Source: CBDCVA01 sp965222935 [NCBI: Candidatus Latescibacterota bacterium] (GTDB lineage: Bacteria > Latescibacterota > CBDCVA01). From it: a stretch of 64,000 nucleotides of DNA. The notes under the pieces were generated by a model. It was not told the origin of the DNA and made no database searches. It saw nothing but the letters and a program-made list of their open reading frames with translations. Positions within the stretch are counted from its first letter, which is position 1, and each line of letters begins with the position of its first letter. Positions 38,218-49,967 of the stretch are shown one piece after another. The stretch spans positions 434,001-498,000 of the forward strand of contig CBDCVA010000001.1 of NCBI GenBank assembly GCA_965222935.1. The letters are read 5' to 3'. The translations under genes were made by a program, and so were the position numbers.

Positions 38218-41159
38218 ACGCCCCGAGGGACGGCGACGATGACGTCCTGGCGTCCGGTTTCGTCGCCGTGGATGTTGAGACGACCGGTCTCGACCCGGCG
38301 CATGACGAAATCATCGAGGTGGCAGCGGTCAAGGTTCTGCCAGGCCAGCTTGGCCTGCCGGGTCAGCCTGAAGCGGACGGGGTCCCGTTTCGCACGCTCG
38401 TTCAGCCTCGCCTCCCGATTCCGCTCGCCATCACGCGCCTGACGGGCATCACCGAGCAGGACGTTGCCAACGCGCCGCCCTGGGAGGCCGTCGCGCCCGA
38501 TCTCGAGGCCTTCGTTGGGAGGCTGCCGCTCGTGGCTCACAATGCCTCCTTCGACGTCGGCTTTATCGGCCGCACCTCGGCGCACCTGCGTCAGGCGATC
38601 GCCTACGACACCGCCGAGCTCTCGCGTATCGCGCTTCCCCGGCTGCGGAACCATCGTCTGGAGACCCTTCGCGCCTGGCTCGGCGAGGTGGGGACGGTCG
38701 GCCATCGGGCGCTCTCCGATGCCCTTTCGACGGCGGCTCTCTTCAGAGCGCTGATAGAGGAGCTGGGACAGCTCGACGAGGCGGTACTCGCTCTCCTGGT
38801 GCGGTTGGTTGGCGACGAGTCGGATCCCACGGCCCAGCTCCTGCGGGCGCTGGCCTCCAATGGACGCCCGCGCTCGCGTGTTCCTTCAAAGGGACCCGTC
38901 CGCTCGGCCGAGCACCTGAGTGTTGGGGGCGCCAACGTCTGGGAGGCGGAAGTCCCCGCTTCCGTCGCTAGTGACGGGAAGGGTGAGAGCTCGGTTGATC
39001 CCGCCGAGGTGCGGGCGATCTTCGATCTCGAGGGCTCTCTGGCGCGCGCAATGCTGGCTTACGAGCCCCGTCCGCAGCAGGTGCGGATGGCGGAAGCCGT
39101 CGTCGAGGCGCTGAATGCGGATCAGCTTCTGTTGGTCGAGGCCGGGACCGGCACGGGCAAGTCCTTCGCCTACCTCGTGCCCGCCATCCTGTGGGCTTTC
39201 CGGAACGGGCGCCGTGTGATCATCTCGACCCAGACGAAGACGCTGCAGGATCAGCTCTTCACCAAGGACATCCCCGCGATCGGCGAGGTCCTCGGCGTCC
39301 CGTTTCGGGCGGTTCTGCTCAAAGGGCGCGCCAACTATGTCTGCACCGCCAAGTGGCGCCTCATCGCTGAGCGACCCGAGAGCGCGCTAACGCCTCGCGA
39401 ACGCCGTGCTGCCCTTCCACTGGTGACCTGGCTGGACCAGACCCGAACCGGCGACCTGGCCGAGAACACGGCCGTGCGGCCCCGAAGGGCCCCGGGGCTC
39501 ATCGCTAAGATCGCGTCGGATGGGGCCTCCTGTCCTTCCGAGCGGTGCCGCGCCCAAGGCAATTGCCGTCTCCACCGCGTCCGGCGCCTGGCCCAGGAGG
39601 CGCACTTGGTCATCGTCAACCACGCGCTTCTGTTCGCTGATCTGGCGAGCGGCGGCGGGGTGCTCGGTGACTACGACGAGCTCATCGTTGACGAAGCACA
39701 CCACTTAGAGAGGACGGCCGCTCAGCACCTCGGACGCCGCCTCACTCCGTGGATCGTCGCCGACGCCATCGGGAGCGTCTATCGCCGCGATCAGGGAGAG
39801 ACCGGCGCGACCGTGCTCGTACGTCAGGCGCTCGAACGCGCGGACGATCCCACCGTTCTGGAGGCATCCAGGGGTATCGTGGCGCAATTGACGCGCCTGG
39901 AGGGGCTGGCGATGTCGGTGTCACCGGGGATCAATGGGCTGTTTGAGAACCGCATGGAGCCGCTTCGGGCGCTCGCTCGTGAGCGCGGCGATCCACAGGC
40001 TGCGAGGGTCCGCATTCGCCCCGATGACCGCGTCTTTGACGATGAGGATGCCCGTAACGCGCTGGCTGATGCCGTCGAGAGGCTCCGGGCACTGGTGGAT
40101 GAAGTTGACCAGGTGGCTCACGAACTCTCCGGTCTCCCGGTCGGCGGACTGCGAAATACTGACGATCTGATCAGCGGCCTTAACGGTGCCAGAGAGGCGT
40201 GTGCCGAGTGTGCATCCGACATCGAGTTCCTCGCCGCCGCGGATGACCCCAAGTACGTCTACTGGGCCGAACTGCCGCAGGATGGCGATGTGCGCCGGAT
40301 GAGCCTTAATGCCAGCCCGATAGACATAGCTGAGCGGATCCGCACGCTTCTGCTCGACCGCCTGCGCGCGGGCGTCTTCACGTCGGCGACCCTGGCTGTG
40401 GGCGGTCGGTTCGACTATATGGCCGGGCGCCTCGGGCTGGACCTCGACGACCCCGACCGCATTCGGGCGCTGGCGACGGGCACACCTTTCGACTACGCCT
40501 CTCAGGTGCGAGCCGCGGTGCTGACTGGCCTACCGTCACCCAAGTCGCGGCATCACACTGCCGAAGCGGCACGAGCGCTCGAACGGCTGGTGCTGGAGAC
40601 CCGCCGAGGTGCCCTGGCGCTGTTCACCTCGCACAGCGCACTCGGTGAGGCGTACGCCCATCTCAAGCCGGCCCTGGAGGCGCAGGGTATCTGCGTCTTG
40701 GGTCAGGGCATCGACGGATCGCGCGGAAGCCTCTTCGCCCAGTTTAAGGCGGACCGGGAGTCGGTGCTCTTGGGCACGGACAGCTTCTGGGAAGGGATTG
40801 ACGTCCCGGGTGAGGCGCTGGAAGTTCTTGCAATCATGCGTCTTCCCTTCGCCGTGCCCAGCGATCCGCTGGTCGAAGCGCAGCTCGAACGCCTCGCGGA
40901 GATGGGCGAGGACCCCTTTCGAGCCTACTCCGTCCCCGAGGCGGTCATACGCCTCCGGCAGGGCTGTGGGCGCCTGATCCGTACGCGACGCGACCGGGGT
41001 GCCGTGGTTCTCCTCGATCCGCGCGTGATGAAAACCTGGTACGGCAGGGCGTTCCTGGAAGCGCTGCCGACGGAGACATTCGCCGCGCCCTCGGCCGAGG
41101 CTCTGGCAGCGGAGCTTTCGGCTTGGTTCGGCCAGGAGGAAGGGGACACCCCGATATGA
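38214..41159 (+). CDS. dinG: DinG-type helicase fused to a DnaQ-like exonuclease
   Basis: 981 aa. Residues ~10-175 form a DEDDh 3'-5' exonuclease: VAVDVETTGLDPAHDEIIEV, HNASFDVGFI and HRALSDALST. The helicase follows: EAGTGTGKSFAYLVPAILWA (Walker A), NYVCTAKW, CPSERC and GNC, whose four cysteines form the XPD/DinG-type 4Fe-4S cluster, DEAHHLE (Walker B), and GTDSFWEGIDVPGEALEVLA with QGCGRLIRTRRDRG in motifs V-VI. Fusion of this kind is the common DinG form in many non-enterobacterial phyla; it would unwind and trim damaged DNA structures. Its last 4 nt overlap the threonine aldolase gene. Confidence 0.93.
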   Translation: MNAPRDGDDDVLASGFVAVDVETTGLDPAHDEIIEVAAVKVLPGQLGLPGQPEADGVPFRTLVQPRLPIPLAITRLTGITEQDVANAPPWEAVAPDLEAFVGRLPLVAHNASFDVGFIGRTSAHLRQAIAYDTAELSRIALPRLRNHRLETLRAWLGEVGTVGHRALSDALSTAALFRALIEELGQLDEAVLALLVRLVGDESDPTAQLLRALASNGRPRSRVPSKGPVRSAEHLSVGGANVWEAEVPASVASDGKGESSVDPAEVRAIFDLEGSLARAMLAYEPRPQQVRMAEAVVEALNADQLLLVEAGTGTGKSFAYLVPAILWAFRNGRRVIISTQTKTLQDQLFTKDIPAIGEVLGVPFRAVLLKGRANYVCTAKWRLIAERPESALTPRERRAALPLVTWLDQTRTGDLAENTAVRPRRAPGLIAKIASDGASCPSERCRAQGNCRLHRVRRLAQEAHLVIVNHALLFADLASGGGVLGDYDELIVDEAHHLERTAAQHLGRRLTPWIVADAIGSVYRRDQGETGATVLVRQALERADDPTVLEASRGIVAQLTRLEGLAMSVSPGINGLFENRMEPLRALARERGDPQAARVRIRPDDRVFDDEDARNALADAVERLRALVDEVDQVAHELSGLPVGGLRNTDDLISGLNGAREACAECASDIEFLAAADDPKYVYWAELPQDGDVRRMSLNASPIDIAERIRTLLLDRLRAGVFTSATLAVGGRFDYMAGRLGLDLDDPDRIRALATGTPFDYASQVRAAVLTGLPSPKSRHHTAEAARALERLVLETRRGALALFTSHSALGEAYAHLKPALEAQGICVLGQGIDGSRGSLFAQFKADRESVLLGTDSFWEGIDVPGEALEVLAIMRLPFAVPSDPLVEAQLERLAEMGEDPFRAYSVPEAVIRLRQGCGRLIRTRRDRGAVVLLDPRVMKTWYGRAFLEALPTETFAAPSAEALAAELSAWFGQEEGDTPI

Positions 41160-42196
41160 GCATTGTAGATCTGCGCAGCGACACCGTCGCGCGGCCCACG
41201 CCGGCCATGCGCCGCGCGATGGCCGAGGCCGAAGTGAGCGACGACGTCCTCGACGGCGACCCCACCTGCATGCGGCTGCAAGAGCTGGCCACCGAGCGTC
41301 TCGGCAAGGAGGCCGCCGTGTTCGTGCCTAGCGGCACCATGGCGAATCTCATTGCGCTTATGGTACATGCGCGCCCTGGCGAGGAAGTCATCCTGGAGCG
41401 GCGGTGCCACATTAACGTGGCGGAGGCGGGCGGGGTGGGTCGCCTGGCCAACCTGCAGGTCTGGCCCTTGGACGGGGATCGCTTCGGTCACCTCGAGCCT
41501 TCGCAGGTCGAGAGGGCGATCCGGACTCCTGACGTGCACCACCCGCGCACGGGCCTGCTCTGCCTGGAAAACACGCACAATGGGGCCGGGGGAACGGTCC
41601 TTCTTCCGGCCAAGCTTGCGGCTCTTGCGGACGTCGCTCACGCCCACGACGTGCTGTGCCACATGGATGGCGCACGGCTGTTCAACGCGGCGGCGGCGCT
41701 GGGCATCTCGGCGGCGGAGATCGTGCGTCCTGTGGACTCGGTCATGTTTTGTATCTCCAAGGGCCTGGGGGCACCGGTGGGCTCAGTCCTTGCGGGAGAG
41801 GCCGCGTTCATCGAGGAGGCGGTACGCGTCAAGAAGATGCTGGGTGCCGGGATGCGTCAGGTGGGCGTGCTCGCTGCTGCGGGGATCGTCGCGCTCGAGG
41901 AGATGGTCGAGCGGCTGCCCGAGGATCACGCCAACGCGCGCCGTCTCGCTGAGGGCCTGGCCGAACTGCCCGGCATCTCGGTGGACCTTGAAACCGTACA
42001 AACGAACATCCTCTATGTGTCGTTCGATGGCGGCGGCCTTTCGGGCGCTGAGTTCGTCGAGCGCTTGGCCGATCGCGGTGTCCTGTGCATCGCCTTCGAC
42101 GATGGGCGAGTCCGCCTAGTCACCCACCCCGACGTCGATCGCGAGGGCATCGAGCACGCCCTAGCAGCAGCGCGCGCCGCCGCTAGGGCTGTGTGA
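41156..42196 (+). CDS. ltaE: Low-specificity L-threonine aldolase
   Basis: 346 aa. PLP fold type I; it cleaves threonine/allo-threonine to glycine and acetaldehyde. LRSDTVARPTPAMRRAMAEA opens the fold; FVPSGTMANLIALMVHARPG, LCLENTHNGAGGTVLLPAKL and CHMDGARLFNAAAALGISAA are signature segments; FCISKGLGAPVGSVLAG contains the Schiff-base Lys near residue 200. ATG at 41156 overlaps the dinG stop (ATGA). Length and motifs are complete. The D-threonine aldolase-like enzyme at 26 kb has the opposite stereochemistry. Confidence 0.93.
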   Translation: MSIVDLRSDTVARPTPAMRRAMAEAEVSDDVLDGDPTCMRLQELATERLGKEAAVFVPSGTMANLIALMVHARPGEEVILERRCHINVAEAGGVGRLANLQVWPLDGDRFGHLEPSQVERAIRTPDVHHPRTGLLCLENTHNGAGGTVLLPAKLAALADVAHAHDVLCHMDGARLFNAAAALGISAAEIVRPVDSVMFCISKGLGAPVGSVLAGEAAFIEEAVRVKKMLGAGMRQVGVLAAAGIVALEEMVERLPEDHANARRLAEGLAELPGISVDLETVQTNILYVSFDGGGLSGAEFVERLADRGVLCIAFDDGRVRLVTHPDVDREGIEHALAAARAAARAV

Positions 42197-42356
42197 CCCG
42201 ATGCACTCCGTTGGTATGATGGGATTTACGCTCTTCGATGGCTCTCCGATTACCGCAAATGTCGTGGGTCTTATATTCCGCTTTGCGCCACCGTAAGTAC
42301 CATGCTGCCAATGGGCAATGGATTTGGCACATGACTGAAACGGAGGCGGTAGATAC

Positions 42357-43403
42357 ATGAAACGCGTTGGGAACATGCTGGTTGTGACGTTTCTGGCGCT
42401 TGCGGCTGGTGCGGTCGCCTTCGCTGCGGGGCCCCGCCCGGGCAACCCGATCCGCACGGTCCTGCCGCGCGATGGGATCCCCGCTCTCTTCAAACCGCGG
42501 TTTGTCCTCGCTGAAGAGGTACGGATCGCCGATGGCGCTCACGTCATCGGAATCTCCATCGGTGGCGAGAGCCGCGCGTATTCGATCAATCTCCTGGATA
42601 ACCACGAGATCTTCAACGACGTAGTAGGGGGCCGGCCGATCGCCGTCACGTGGTGACCGCTGTGCGCTTCGGCTGTCGTGTACAGCCGCGAGTTGGATGG
42701 GGATGTGCTGGAGTTCGGCGTCTCGGGCAAGCTCTGGCAGAACGCGCTTTTGATGTATGATGGCAAGACGGCTTCGCTCTGGTCGCAGATCACGGGCGAG
42801 GCGGTGGGGGGCGAGATGAAGGGCAAGAAGCTGCGGTGGGTTGCGGGCATACCGCGCGTGACCTGGGGCGAATGGCGTAAACAGCATCCCCGCACGGTGA
42901 TACTCGTGGATGACCGGGGTCGGGCGGACCAGCGGTCGCCGTACGAAAGCTACTTCACGTCGAACGATGTCGGCATCTTCGACGGTCCCATCCGGCACGA
43001 TAGGCGGCTCAAGAATAAGGAGAAGGTTATCGGGGTGCAGGTGGGCCGAGCGGCAAGGGCATATCCGCACAGCGCCTTCTCCGACGGTCGAACGCTCGTG
43101 ACCGATGTTCTGGAGGGAATCCCGATCGTCGTGTTCCACGATCCCCAGACCCATGCCTCTGCGGCGTATGCGGCCATCATAGGGGATAGGACGCTCACCT
43201 TCCCGGATGGCGCCCAGGGCGGTCGAGCTGCCGACGATGAAACGGGCACGGTCTGGAATCTGTTGACCGGAGAGGCTGAGCGCGGCCCGCTCACGGACGA
43301 AAGGCTCGATCCCGTGCGCTTCATGGAGCTTTACTGGTTCGCGTGGGCGGATTTCCACCCCGAGACCGACGTTTACGTACCTGACGAGGAGAAACGATGG
43401 TAA
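42357..43403 (+). CDS. DUF3179 protein read through TGA: candidate selenoprotein (Sec100)
   Basis: 348 codons with one in-frame TGA at 42654-42656 (codon 100). A signal peptide (MLVVTFLALAAGAVAFAA region) precedes a DUF3179 domain. Before the TGA: SRAYSINLLDNHEIFNDVVG, GRPIAVTW; after it, PLCASAVVYSRELDGDVLEF and KTASLWSQITGEAV continue the family pattern without any shift. In DUF3179 the motif at this site is CPLC or CPLT after Thr-Tyr/Trp, so the TGA replaces the first Cys. This gives UPLC, a UxxC redox motif. The alternative is a nonsense mutation in a single gene. No Sec-machinery gene is in the window. Predicted exported. Confidence 0.75.
42670..42688 (+). promoter_or_regulatory. Candidate bacterial SECIS hairpin
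   Basis: CGGCTGT (42670-42676) pairs perfectly with ACAGCCG (42682-42688) around the 5-nt loop CGTGT. The stem starts 13 nt and the loop 20 nt after the TGA, inside the usual bacterial SECIS distance range, and the loop contains the GU expected for SelB contact. A lower CTT/GAG extension with one bulge is possible. Confidence 0.55.
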
Positions 43404-43553
43404 CGCGTATTAGACAACAGGTGCTTGTAGCTGCATATTGACAAAGGACGCTTCGGCGATCCGTCCGGGCGATAGGGCCTCGCGCTGTCTGGGGGTTCGG
43501 CGGGATCGGTCCGGGAGAGCGGGATGCTAGAGGTTACCTTGGGAGGACATGGG

Positions 43554-43823
43554 ATGCGAGTCATGGATGGCTGGTTGGGTGCGAGCGATGAGGGGCGCGT
43601 AGACGCGGAGTGGCTGATTGTCGCTGCGGTGGGGGGCTTCGCACTAGGCGTTGCCGCGGCTTACGTCTTCTCTCGGCCGGCGGAGGTCGAAACACTCCCG
43701 CGCCACGCGGCTGCCGTGTCGTCGTCTCGAATCGAGCCAGAGCTTGCTCAGGCGGTCTCAGGCAATGATCAGACGCCGGCCGGCGTGGCCGAGGAAGCCG
43801 GTTCGAAAAGCTCCGAGGCCTAG
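43554..43823 (+). CDS. Small single-pass membrane protein
   Basis: 89 aa, ATG at 43554 with GGGAGG 7 nt upstream. An acidic N-terminus (MDGWLGASDEGRVDAEW) is followed by one transmembrane helix (LIVAAVGGFALGVAAAYVFS) and a hydrophilic, Ser/Glu-rich C-terminus. No recognisable family. It sits alone between the DUF3179 gene and the convergent TPR lipoprotein gene; 150 nt separate it from the former. Confidence 0.5.
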   Translation: MRVMDGWLGASDEGRVDAEWLIVAAVGGFALGVAAAYVFSRPAEVETLPRHAAAVSSSRIEPELAQAVSGNDQTPAGVAEEAGSKSSEA

Positions 43824-43859
43824 CAGGTCCGTTCTCGGTCAGGTCGGATACGGGATCGG

Positions 43860-44513
43860 TTAGGGGGCGGGCTCGCCGCGCAGAATCCGGATCTTCGCCT
43901 TGATCTTCTCGATGTCCGAGGCATGGATGTCGAGTGTGATGTAGCGCTCGTACTCGTCGGCGGCCTTGGCGTTGAGGCCCTTTTCCTCGTAGACGCGCCC
44001 CAGGTTGTGGTGAACCACAGCCAGGCTAGGTCTTAGCTCGATGACGCGCTCGTAAGTGGCGATGGCCAAGTCGTGCTTTTTCTGGTCGGCATACAGGTTG
44101 GCCAGGTTGTTGTAAGGCTCAGCCATCTTGGGATCGGCGTCGGCGGCCTTTTTGAAGTGCGTCTCGGCGTCGGCGTTGAAGCCCATCTGGGTGTAGAGTT
44201 GGCCCAACTCATTGTGGCTCTTGGCGTGGTTGGGGTCGAGCTTTGTTGCACTCTCAAAAGCCTTGAAGGCGCTGTTGATGTCGCCTTCATTGAGGTAACG
44301 CAGGCCCCTTTCGTACTCCTTATCGGCTTGGCTTTCCCCGCAGGCAAGACCCAGGCAGAGCACGAGAAGCCACGCTCGAGCGCTGCCCCTCGACAGGCCC
44401 GGAAGGACATTCAGCAAAGCCGCCTCTTGCCTCCAACGTTTCGACAACCGATGCGTGCTCAAAGCTAAAGGCCCTTTCGGCTGATCAAACGAAATCGCCG
44501 CGCGGAGACGCAC
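43860..44513 (-). CDS. TPR-repeat lipoprotein
   Basis: Up to 217 aa. A lipoprotein signal (ARAWLLVLCLGLAC) ends at a lipobox Cys; then four TPR units from residue ~65: YERGLRYLNEGDINSAFKAF, AKSHNELGQLYTQMGFNADA, AEPYNNLANLYADQKKHDLA, VVHHNLGRVYEEKGLNAKAA. The upstream GTG at 44513 gives an over-long N-terminus with no Shine-Dalgarno; a TTG about 32 codons in, just before the signal, is more likely. TPR lipoproteins usually scaffold outer-membrane or envelope assemblies. It lies just downstream of the tRNA-Ala on the same strand. Confidence 0.75.
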   Translation of the reverse strand: MRLRAAISFDQPKGPLALSTHRLSKRWRQEAALLNVLPGLSRGSARAWLLVLCLGLACGESQADKEYERGLRYLNEGDINSAFKAFESATKLDPNHAKSHNELGQLYTQMGFNADAETHFKKAADADPKMAEPYNNLANLYADQKKHDLAIATYERVIELRPSLAVVHHNLGRVYEEKGLNAKAADEYERYITLDIHASDIEKIKAKIRILRGEPAP

Positions 44514-44547
44514 CGAAGCCGAACGGCGATCTCTTCACCACTCCGGT

Positions 44548-44622
44548 TGGTGGAGCTGGCGGGATTTGAACCCGCGACCCCTTGTCTGCCAGACAAGTGC
44601 TCTCCCCCTGAGCTACAGCCCC
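44548..44622 (-). tRNA. tRNA-Ala (anticodon GGC)
   Basis: 75 nt including an encoded CCA. Acceptor GGGGCTG/CAGCTCC with the G3-U70 alanine identity pair; D-stem GCTC/GAGC; anticodon stem CTTGT/ACAAG around CTGGCAG (GGC); T-stem GCGGG/CCCGC around TTCAAAT. It reads GCC/GCU. The cloverleaf is complete and standard. Confidence 0.97.
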
Positions 44623-44658
44623 AAAAGTAGCGTACAGTACGCCCCGGGGCCTTCCCTG

Positions 44659-46788
<2,130 letters not shown>

Positions 46789-46859
46789 TTATAATCAATC
46801 GAGCGAGGGCGCCACTTATCAACGGCGTTTCGCGTGACCGGACGGGGGTAGCATGGTGA

Positions 46860-46888
46860 TTGACACCGGGGCGAGTGTGCGGTACCAT
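46860..46888 (+). promoter_or_regulatory. Promoter for nfeD-floA
   Basis: TTGACA (46860-46865), 17-nt spacer, TACCAT (46883-46888), then GGGAGG at 46915 ahead of the nfeD start. The -10 matches 4 of 6 positions. Confidence 0.5.
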
Positions 46889-46929
46889 GAGGCAAGTGTA
46901 ACCAGTGGTATGGTGGGAGGTTGAGGCGC

Positions 46930-48270
46930 ATGGTCAGTTGTCGGGGGGGCGTGGGTGGCCTGGCCCTGGTGATGCTGCTCGCGTCGGCGGGCGTGATTCG
47001 CTCGGCTGACGAGGGTGAAGTGGTTGTGATCCCCATCGAAGGCATGATTGATGGGGGCCTCGCCGCTTTCGTGGAGCGGGCTGTGACCGAAGCGGATGCG
47101 CAAGGCGCCGAGGCCATCGTCTTCGAGATCAATACCTTCGGTGGACGGGTTGACTCGGCGACCGAGATCCGGGACACGATCATGAATGCGCGGAGCACAA
47201 CGATCGCCTGGGTGAACAAGCGCGCCATCAGTGCGGGGGCGCTGATCACGCTCTCAGCGGAAAAGGTTGCAATGGCGAAGGGCGCTTCCATCGGCGCTGC
47301 CACGGCTGTGGACGCGTCGGGGAAGAAGGCCTCGGAGAAGATCATCTCCTATTTCCGCGCGGAGATGCGCGCGACCGCCGAGCGGCGCGGGCGCTCTCCG
47401 GAGCTTGCGGAAGCGATGGTGGATGAGGAGATCGACATCCCCAATCTGGCGCCAAAGGGCAGGCTGCTCACCCTAACCACCCAGGAGGCGGTCGAACACG
47501 GCATCGCCGATGCCGAGGCGGATCGGTTGGACGAAGCGCTGGCGCTGGCCGGTCTGGAGGGGGCGTCAGTCCGGCGGGTGGATGTGAACTGGGCGGAGGA
47601 CATCGTTCGGTTCCTCACCCACCCCATCGTGAGTTCGCTCCTGATGACGGTCGGATTTCTGGGTCTGCTCGCGGAACTGCGGACGCCAGGGCTTGGCTTT
47701 CCCGGCATCATTGGCTTCACGGCGCTTGCGCTTTTCTTCGGCGGGCATCTGATCGTCGAACTGGCGAGTTGGGCGGAGGTCCTGCTGTTTCTGGTGGGCA
47801 TCCTCCTCATACTGCTCGAAGTCCTCGTCATTCCCGGCTTCGGAGTAGCTGGCGTGATGGGCATCGCGTCCATCGGCGCCAGTCTCTTCCTGAGTCTGGT
47901 AGGCGAGTCGCGCTTCTGGTCATCTGAGGAGCTGTGGAATGCTTTTACGCTCGTGGGATTGTCGCTGATCGTCTCCGCCGGGCTTGCGGCGGTGATACTC
48001 AAGACTTTGCCGCGCACCTCATTGTGGGATCGTGTCATCCTCGCCACCGAGCTAACTCAGACCGACGGCTACGCCTCATCCCCTCCGGGGCAAGATGGCC
48101 TCGTGGGCCAACGAGGCGTGACGCTCACGTACCTGCGGCCCGCGGGCATGGCGCTCGTCGACGGCCAGCGCGTCAACGTGGTGACCGAGGGGACGTTCAT
48201 CCCACAGGACACGCCGGTGGAGGTGATCGCGACCGAGGGCACGCGCGTGGTCGTACGGGAGGCCACCTGA
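46930..48270 (+). CDS. nfeD: NfeD membrane serine protease (long form)
   Basis: 446 aa. A signal/anchor (GGLALVMLLASAGVIRSA) is followed by a ClpP-class protease (residues ~30-225): IEGMIDGGLAAFVERAV, FEINTFGGRVDSATEIRDTI, KRAISAGALITLSAEKVAMA with the catalytic Ser and GASIGAATAV, and a Lys in SGKKASEKIISY. Four or five transmembrane segments then span ~235-370, and a C-terminal NfeD OB fold follows (LVGQRGVTLTYLRPAGMALV). Family members work with stomatin/flotillin partners; the next gene encodes FloA. ATG at 46930 is favoured by GGGAGG 9 nt upstream; TTG at 46921 overlaps it too closely. Confidence 0.9.
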   Translation: MVSCRGGVGGLALVMLLASAGVIRSADEGEVVVIPIEGMIDGGLAAFVERAVTEADAQGAEAIVFEINTFGGRVDSATEIRDTIMNARSTTIAWVNKRAISAGALITLSAEKVAMAKGASIGAATAVDASGKKASEKIISYFRAEMRATAERRGRSPELAEAMVDEEIDIPNLAPKGRLLTLTTQEAVEHGIADAEADRLDEALALAGLEGASVRRVDVNWAEDIVRFLTHPIVSSLLMTVGFLGLLAELRTPGLGFPGIIGFTALALFFGGHLIVELASWAEVLLFLVGILLILLEVLVIPGFGVAGVMGIASIGASLFLSLVGESRFWSSEELWNAFTLVGLSLIVSAGLAAVILKTLPRTSLWDRVILATELTQTDGYASSPPGQDGLVGQRGVTLTYLRPAGMALVDGQRVNVVTEGTFIPQDTPVEVIATEGTRVVVREAT

Positions 48271-48439
48271 TGCGCGCCTTGATGTGGTCACCGACAGGTG
48301 CTACATTGGAGCCGTTACGTTGGCGTGGGTCGTCCGTGTGGAGGGCCGTCGGATTGTGGTCGATCTCGGATAACGTCTGGAGTTACCCGGTTTTTCTTGC
48401 GCGTGAGTCACACATCTCGCCCCGAAGGAGGCAAGAGCC

Positions 48440-49444
48440 ATGCCATTAAGCGCGGGCCTCGTCCTGGTGATCGTCGTCGCCCTGATCCTGGGCTTTTACA
48501 TCTTGATCTGGGCGATCCCGGTGACGCTGTGGATTTCGGCGCTGGCGGCCAAAGTCCCCGTCACGCTTTTCAGCCTGATCGGAATGCGGCTGCGTCGTGT
48601 GCCCCCGAACGTCATCGTCAAAAGCCAGATCAGCGCCACAAAGGCGGGCCTCGATGTCAACTCCGACCTTCTGGAGACGCACTTCCTGGCCGGCGGGGAC
48701 GTCGATAATGTCGTCAATGCGCTGATCGCGGCCGATAAGGCGAAGATTAACCTCAACTTCGCAACTTCCGCGGCCATCGACCTCGCGGGCCGCGACGTTC
48801 TCGAAGCGGTCAAGATGAGCGTCAATCCGCGCATCATCCCCACCCCCTTGGTGGCGGCCGTCGCGATGGACGGCATTCAGCTCAGGGCCACGGCGCGGGT
48901 CACGGTACGGGCCAATATCGAGCGGCTCGTGGGTGGCGCGGGCGAGGAGACGGTCATCGCGCGCGTCGGCGAGGGGATTGTGTCGACCATCGGTTCTTCG
49001 GTATCGCACAAGAAGGTGTTAGAGAATCCGGATACGATCTCCAAGACGGTGCTCGGAAAAGGCTTGGACGCCGGCACAGCGTTCGAGATCCTCTCCATCG
49101 ACATCGCGGACGTGGATGTCGGCGAGAACATCGGCGCCAAGCTGCAGACCGACCAGGCGGAGGCGGACAAGAACATCGCACAGGCAAAGGCCGAAGAGAG
49201 ACGGGCACTGGCCGTTGCAGCCGAGCAGGAGATGACCGCGCGCGTCCAGGAGATGCGGGCGAAGGTGGTGGAGGCCGAGGCCGAAATTCCGCTCGCTATC
49301 TCCGAGTCGTTCCGCAGCGGCAACCTCGGGCTCATGGACTACTACCGAATGCGGAACATCCAGGCGGACACGGAGATGCGAAGCTCAATCTCACGTACCA
49401 CGGATGACGATGCGGGCGCGGACGAAGGCGAGAGAAACACTTAG
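48440..49444 (+). CDS. floA: Flotillin-like protein FloA
   Basis: 334 aa. One N-terminal transmembrane segment ([20 protein letters not shown]) then the FloA-specific region ([20 protein letters not shown]), an SPFH-like domain and a helical tail with alanine/glutamate repeats ([20 protein letters not shown]). B. subtilis FloA organises membrane microdomains, encoded beside NfeD (YqeZ) exactly as here. Strong GAAGGAGG start. 169 nt separate it from nfeD; AGGTAA then leads to a third gene 19 nt after it. Confidence 0.93.
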   Translation: MPLSAGLVLVIVVALILGFYILIWAIPVTLWISALAAKVPVTLFSLIGMRLRRVPPNVIVKSQISATKAGLDVNSDLLETHFLAGGDVDNVVNALIAADKAKINLNFATSAAIDLAGRDVLEAVKMSVNPRIIPTPLVAAVAMDGIQLRATARVTVRANIERLVGGAGEETVIARVGEGIVSTIGSSVSHKKVLENPDTISKTVLGKGLDAGTAFEILSIDIADVDVGENIGAKLQTDQAEADKNIAQAKAEERRALAVAAEQEMTARVQEMRAKVVEAEAEIPLAISESFRSGNLGLMDYYRMRNIQADTEMRSSISRTTDDDAGADEGERNT

Positions 49445-49463
49445 CATCTGACGCGAGGTAACG

Positions 49464-49967
49464 GTGGACGATCTCGGTACCCTTCTTCTCTTCCTGTTCT
49501 TCGCCGCGTACAGCATCATCGCTGCGCTGGTGAAGAGGTCCCGGCGCGCAGACGGGGCGGGCAAGCGGCTCAGTGTACCCGAGTCGCCACAGGTCGGAAC
49601 GGAGCGTCAGGAGCAGCCTTCGGTGCCGCCTATGCCCGAATCGGTGCCACCTACGCCCGAATCGGCACCGCCTATGCTTGAGCCGGCGAGCCTGTGGGAG
49701 CAGATCCGCCGCGAGATGGCCGAGGCTGAGGCCCCGCCGCAGCCATCGGAGCCAGTGCCCACCATGGCTGAACCGGAAGAGCCTACGCCGATCCGCGAAC
49801 CTCCCCCGTCCGATGGCCCGGCGCCGCCCGCTGCTTCGCGGCGGCCCATGCGGCGGCATGCATCCGTTCGCCTCTCCCCGCGTACGCTGGGGGAGGGGAT
49901 CATCCTCGCGACGGTGCTCGGGCGACCGCGCGGGTTGGCGGATCGGACCGATCTGGACCCGGAGTAG
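49464..49967 (+). CDS. Small membrane protein of the nfeD-floA operon
   Basis: 167 aa, GTG start. A single N-terminal transmembrane helix (LGTLLLFLFFAAYSIIAALV) precedes a long disordered Pro/Glu/Ser region with tandem PPMPES/PPTPES repeats (residues ~53-72), then a basic segment (RRPMRRHASVRLS). In Bacillus the third operon gene, yqfB, also follows floA, but I see no clear homology. Position suggests a role with FloA microdomains. The C-terminal ~30 residues include DNA resembling the dispersed G-rich repeats, so the exact end may be repeat-derived. Confidence 0.55.
   Translation: MDDLGTLLLFLFFAAYSIIAALVKRSRRADGAGKRLSVPESPQVGTERQEQPSVPPMPESVPPTPESAPPMLEPASLWEQIRREMAEAEAPPQPSEPVPTMAEPEEPTPIREPPPSDGPAPPAASRRPMRRHASVRLSPRTLGEGIILATVLGRPRGLADRTDLDPE

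Noticed and set aside
38214-41159. Two genes (dnaQ and dinG)
   Set aside because: The frame is continuous and the exonuclease-DinG fusion is a known architecture.
42654-42656. Simple pseudogene of DUF3179
   Set aside because: The frame is otherwise intact on both sides, the TGA is exactly at a redox cysteine, and a fitting hairpin follows. Not excluded, but less likely.
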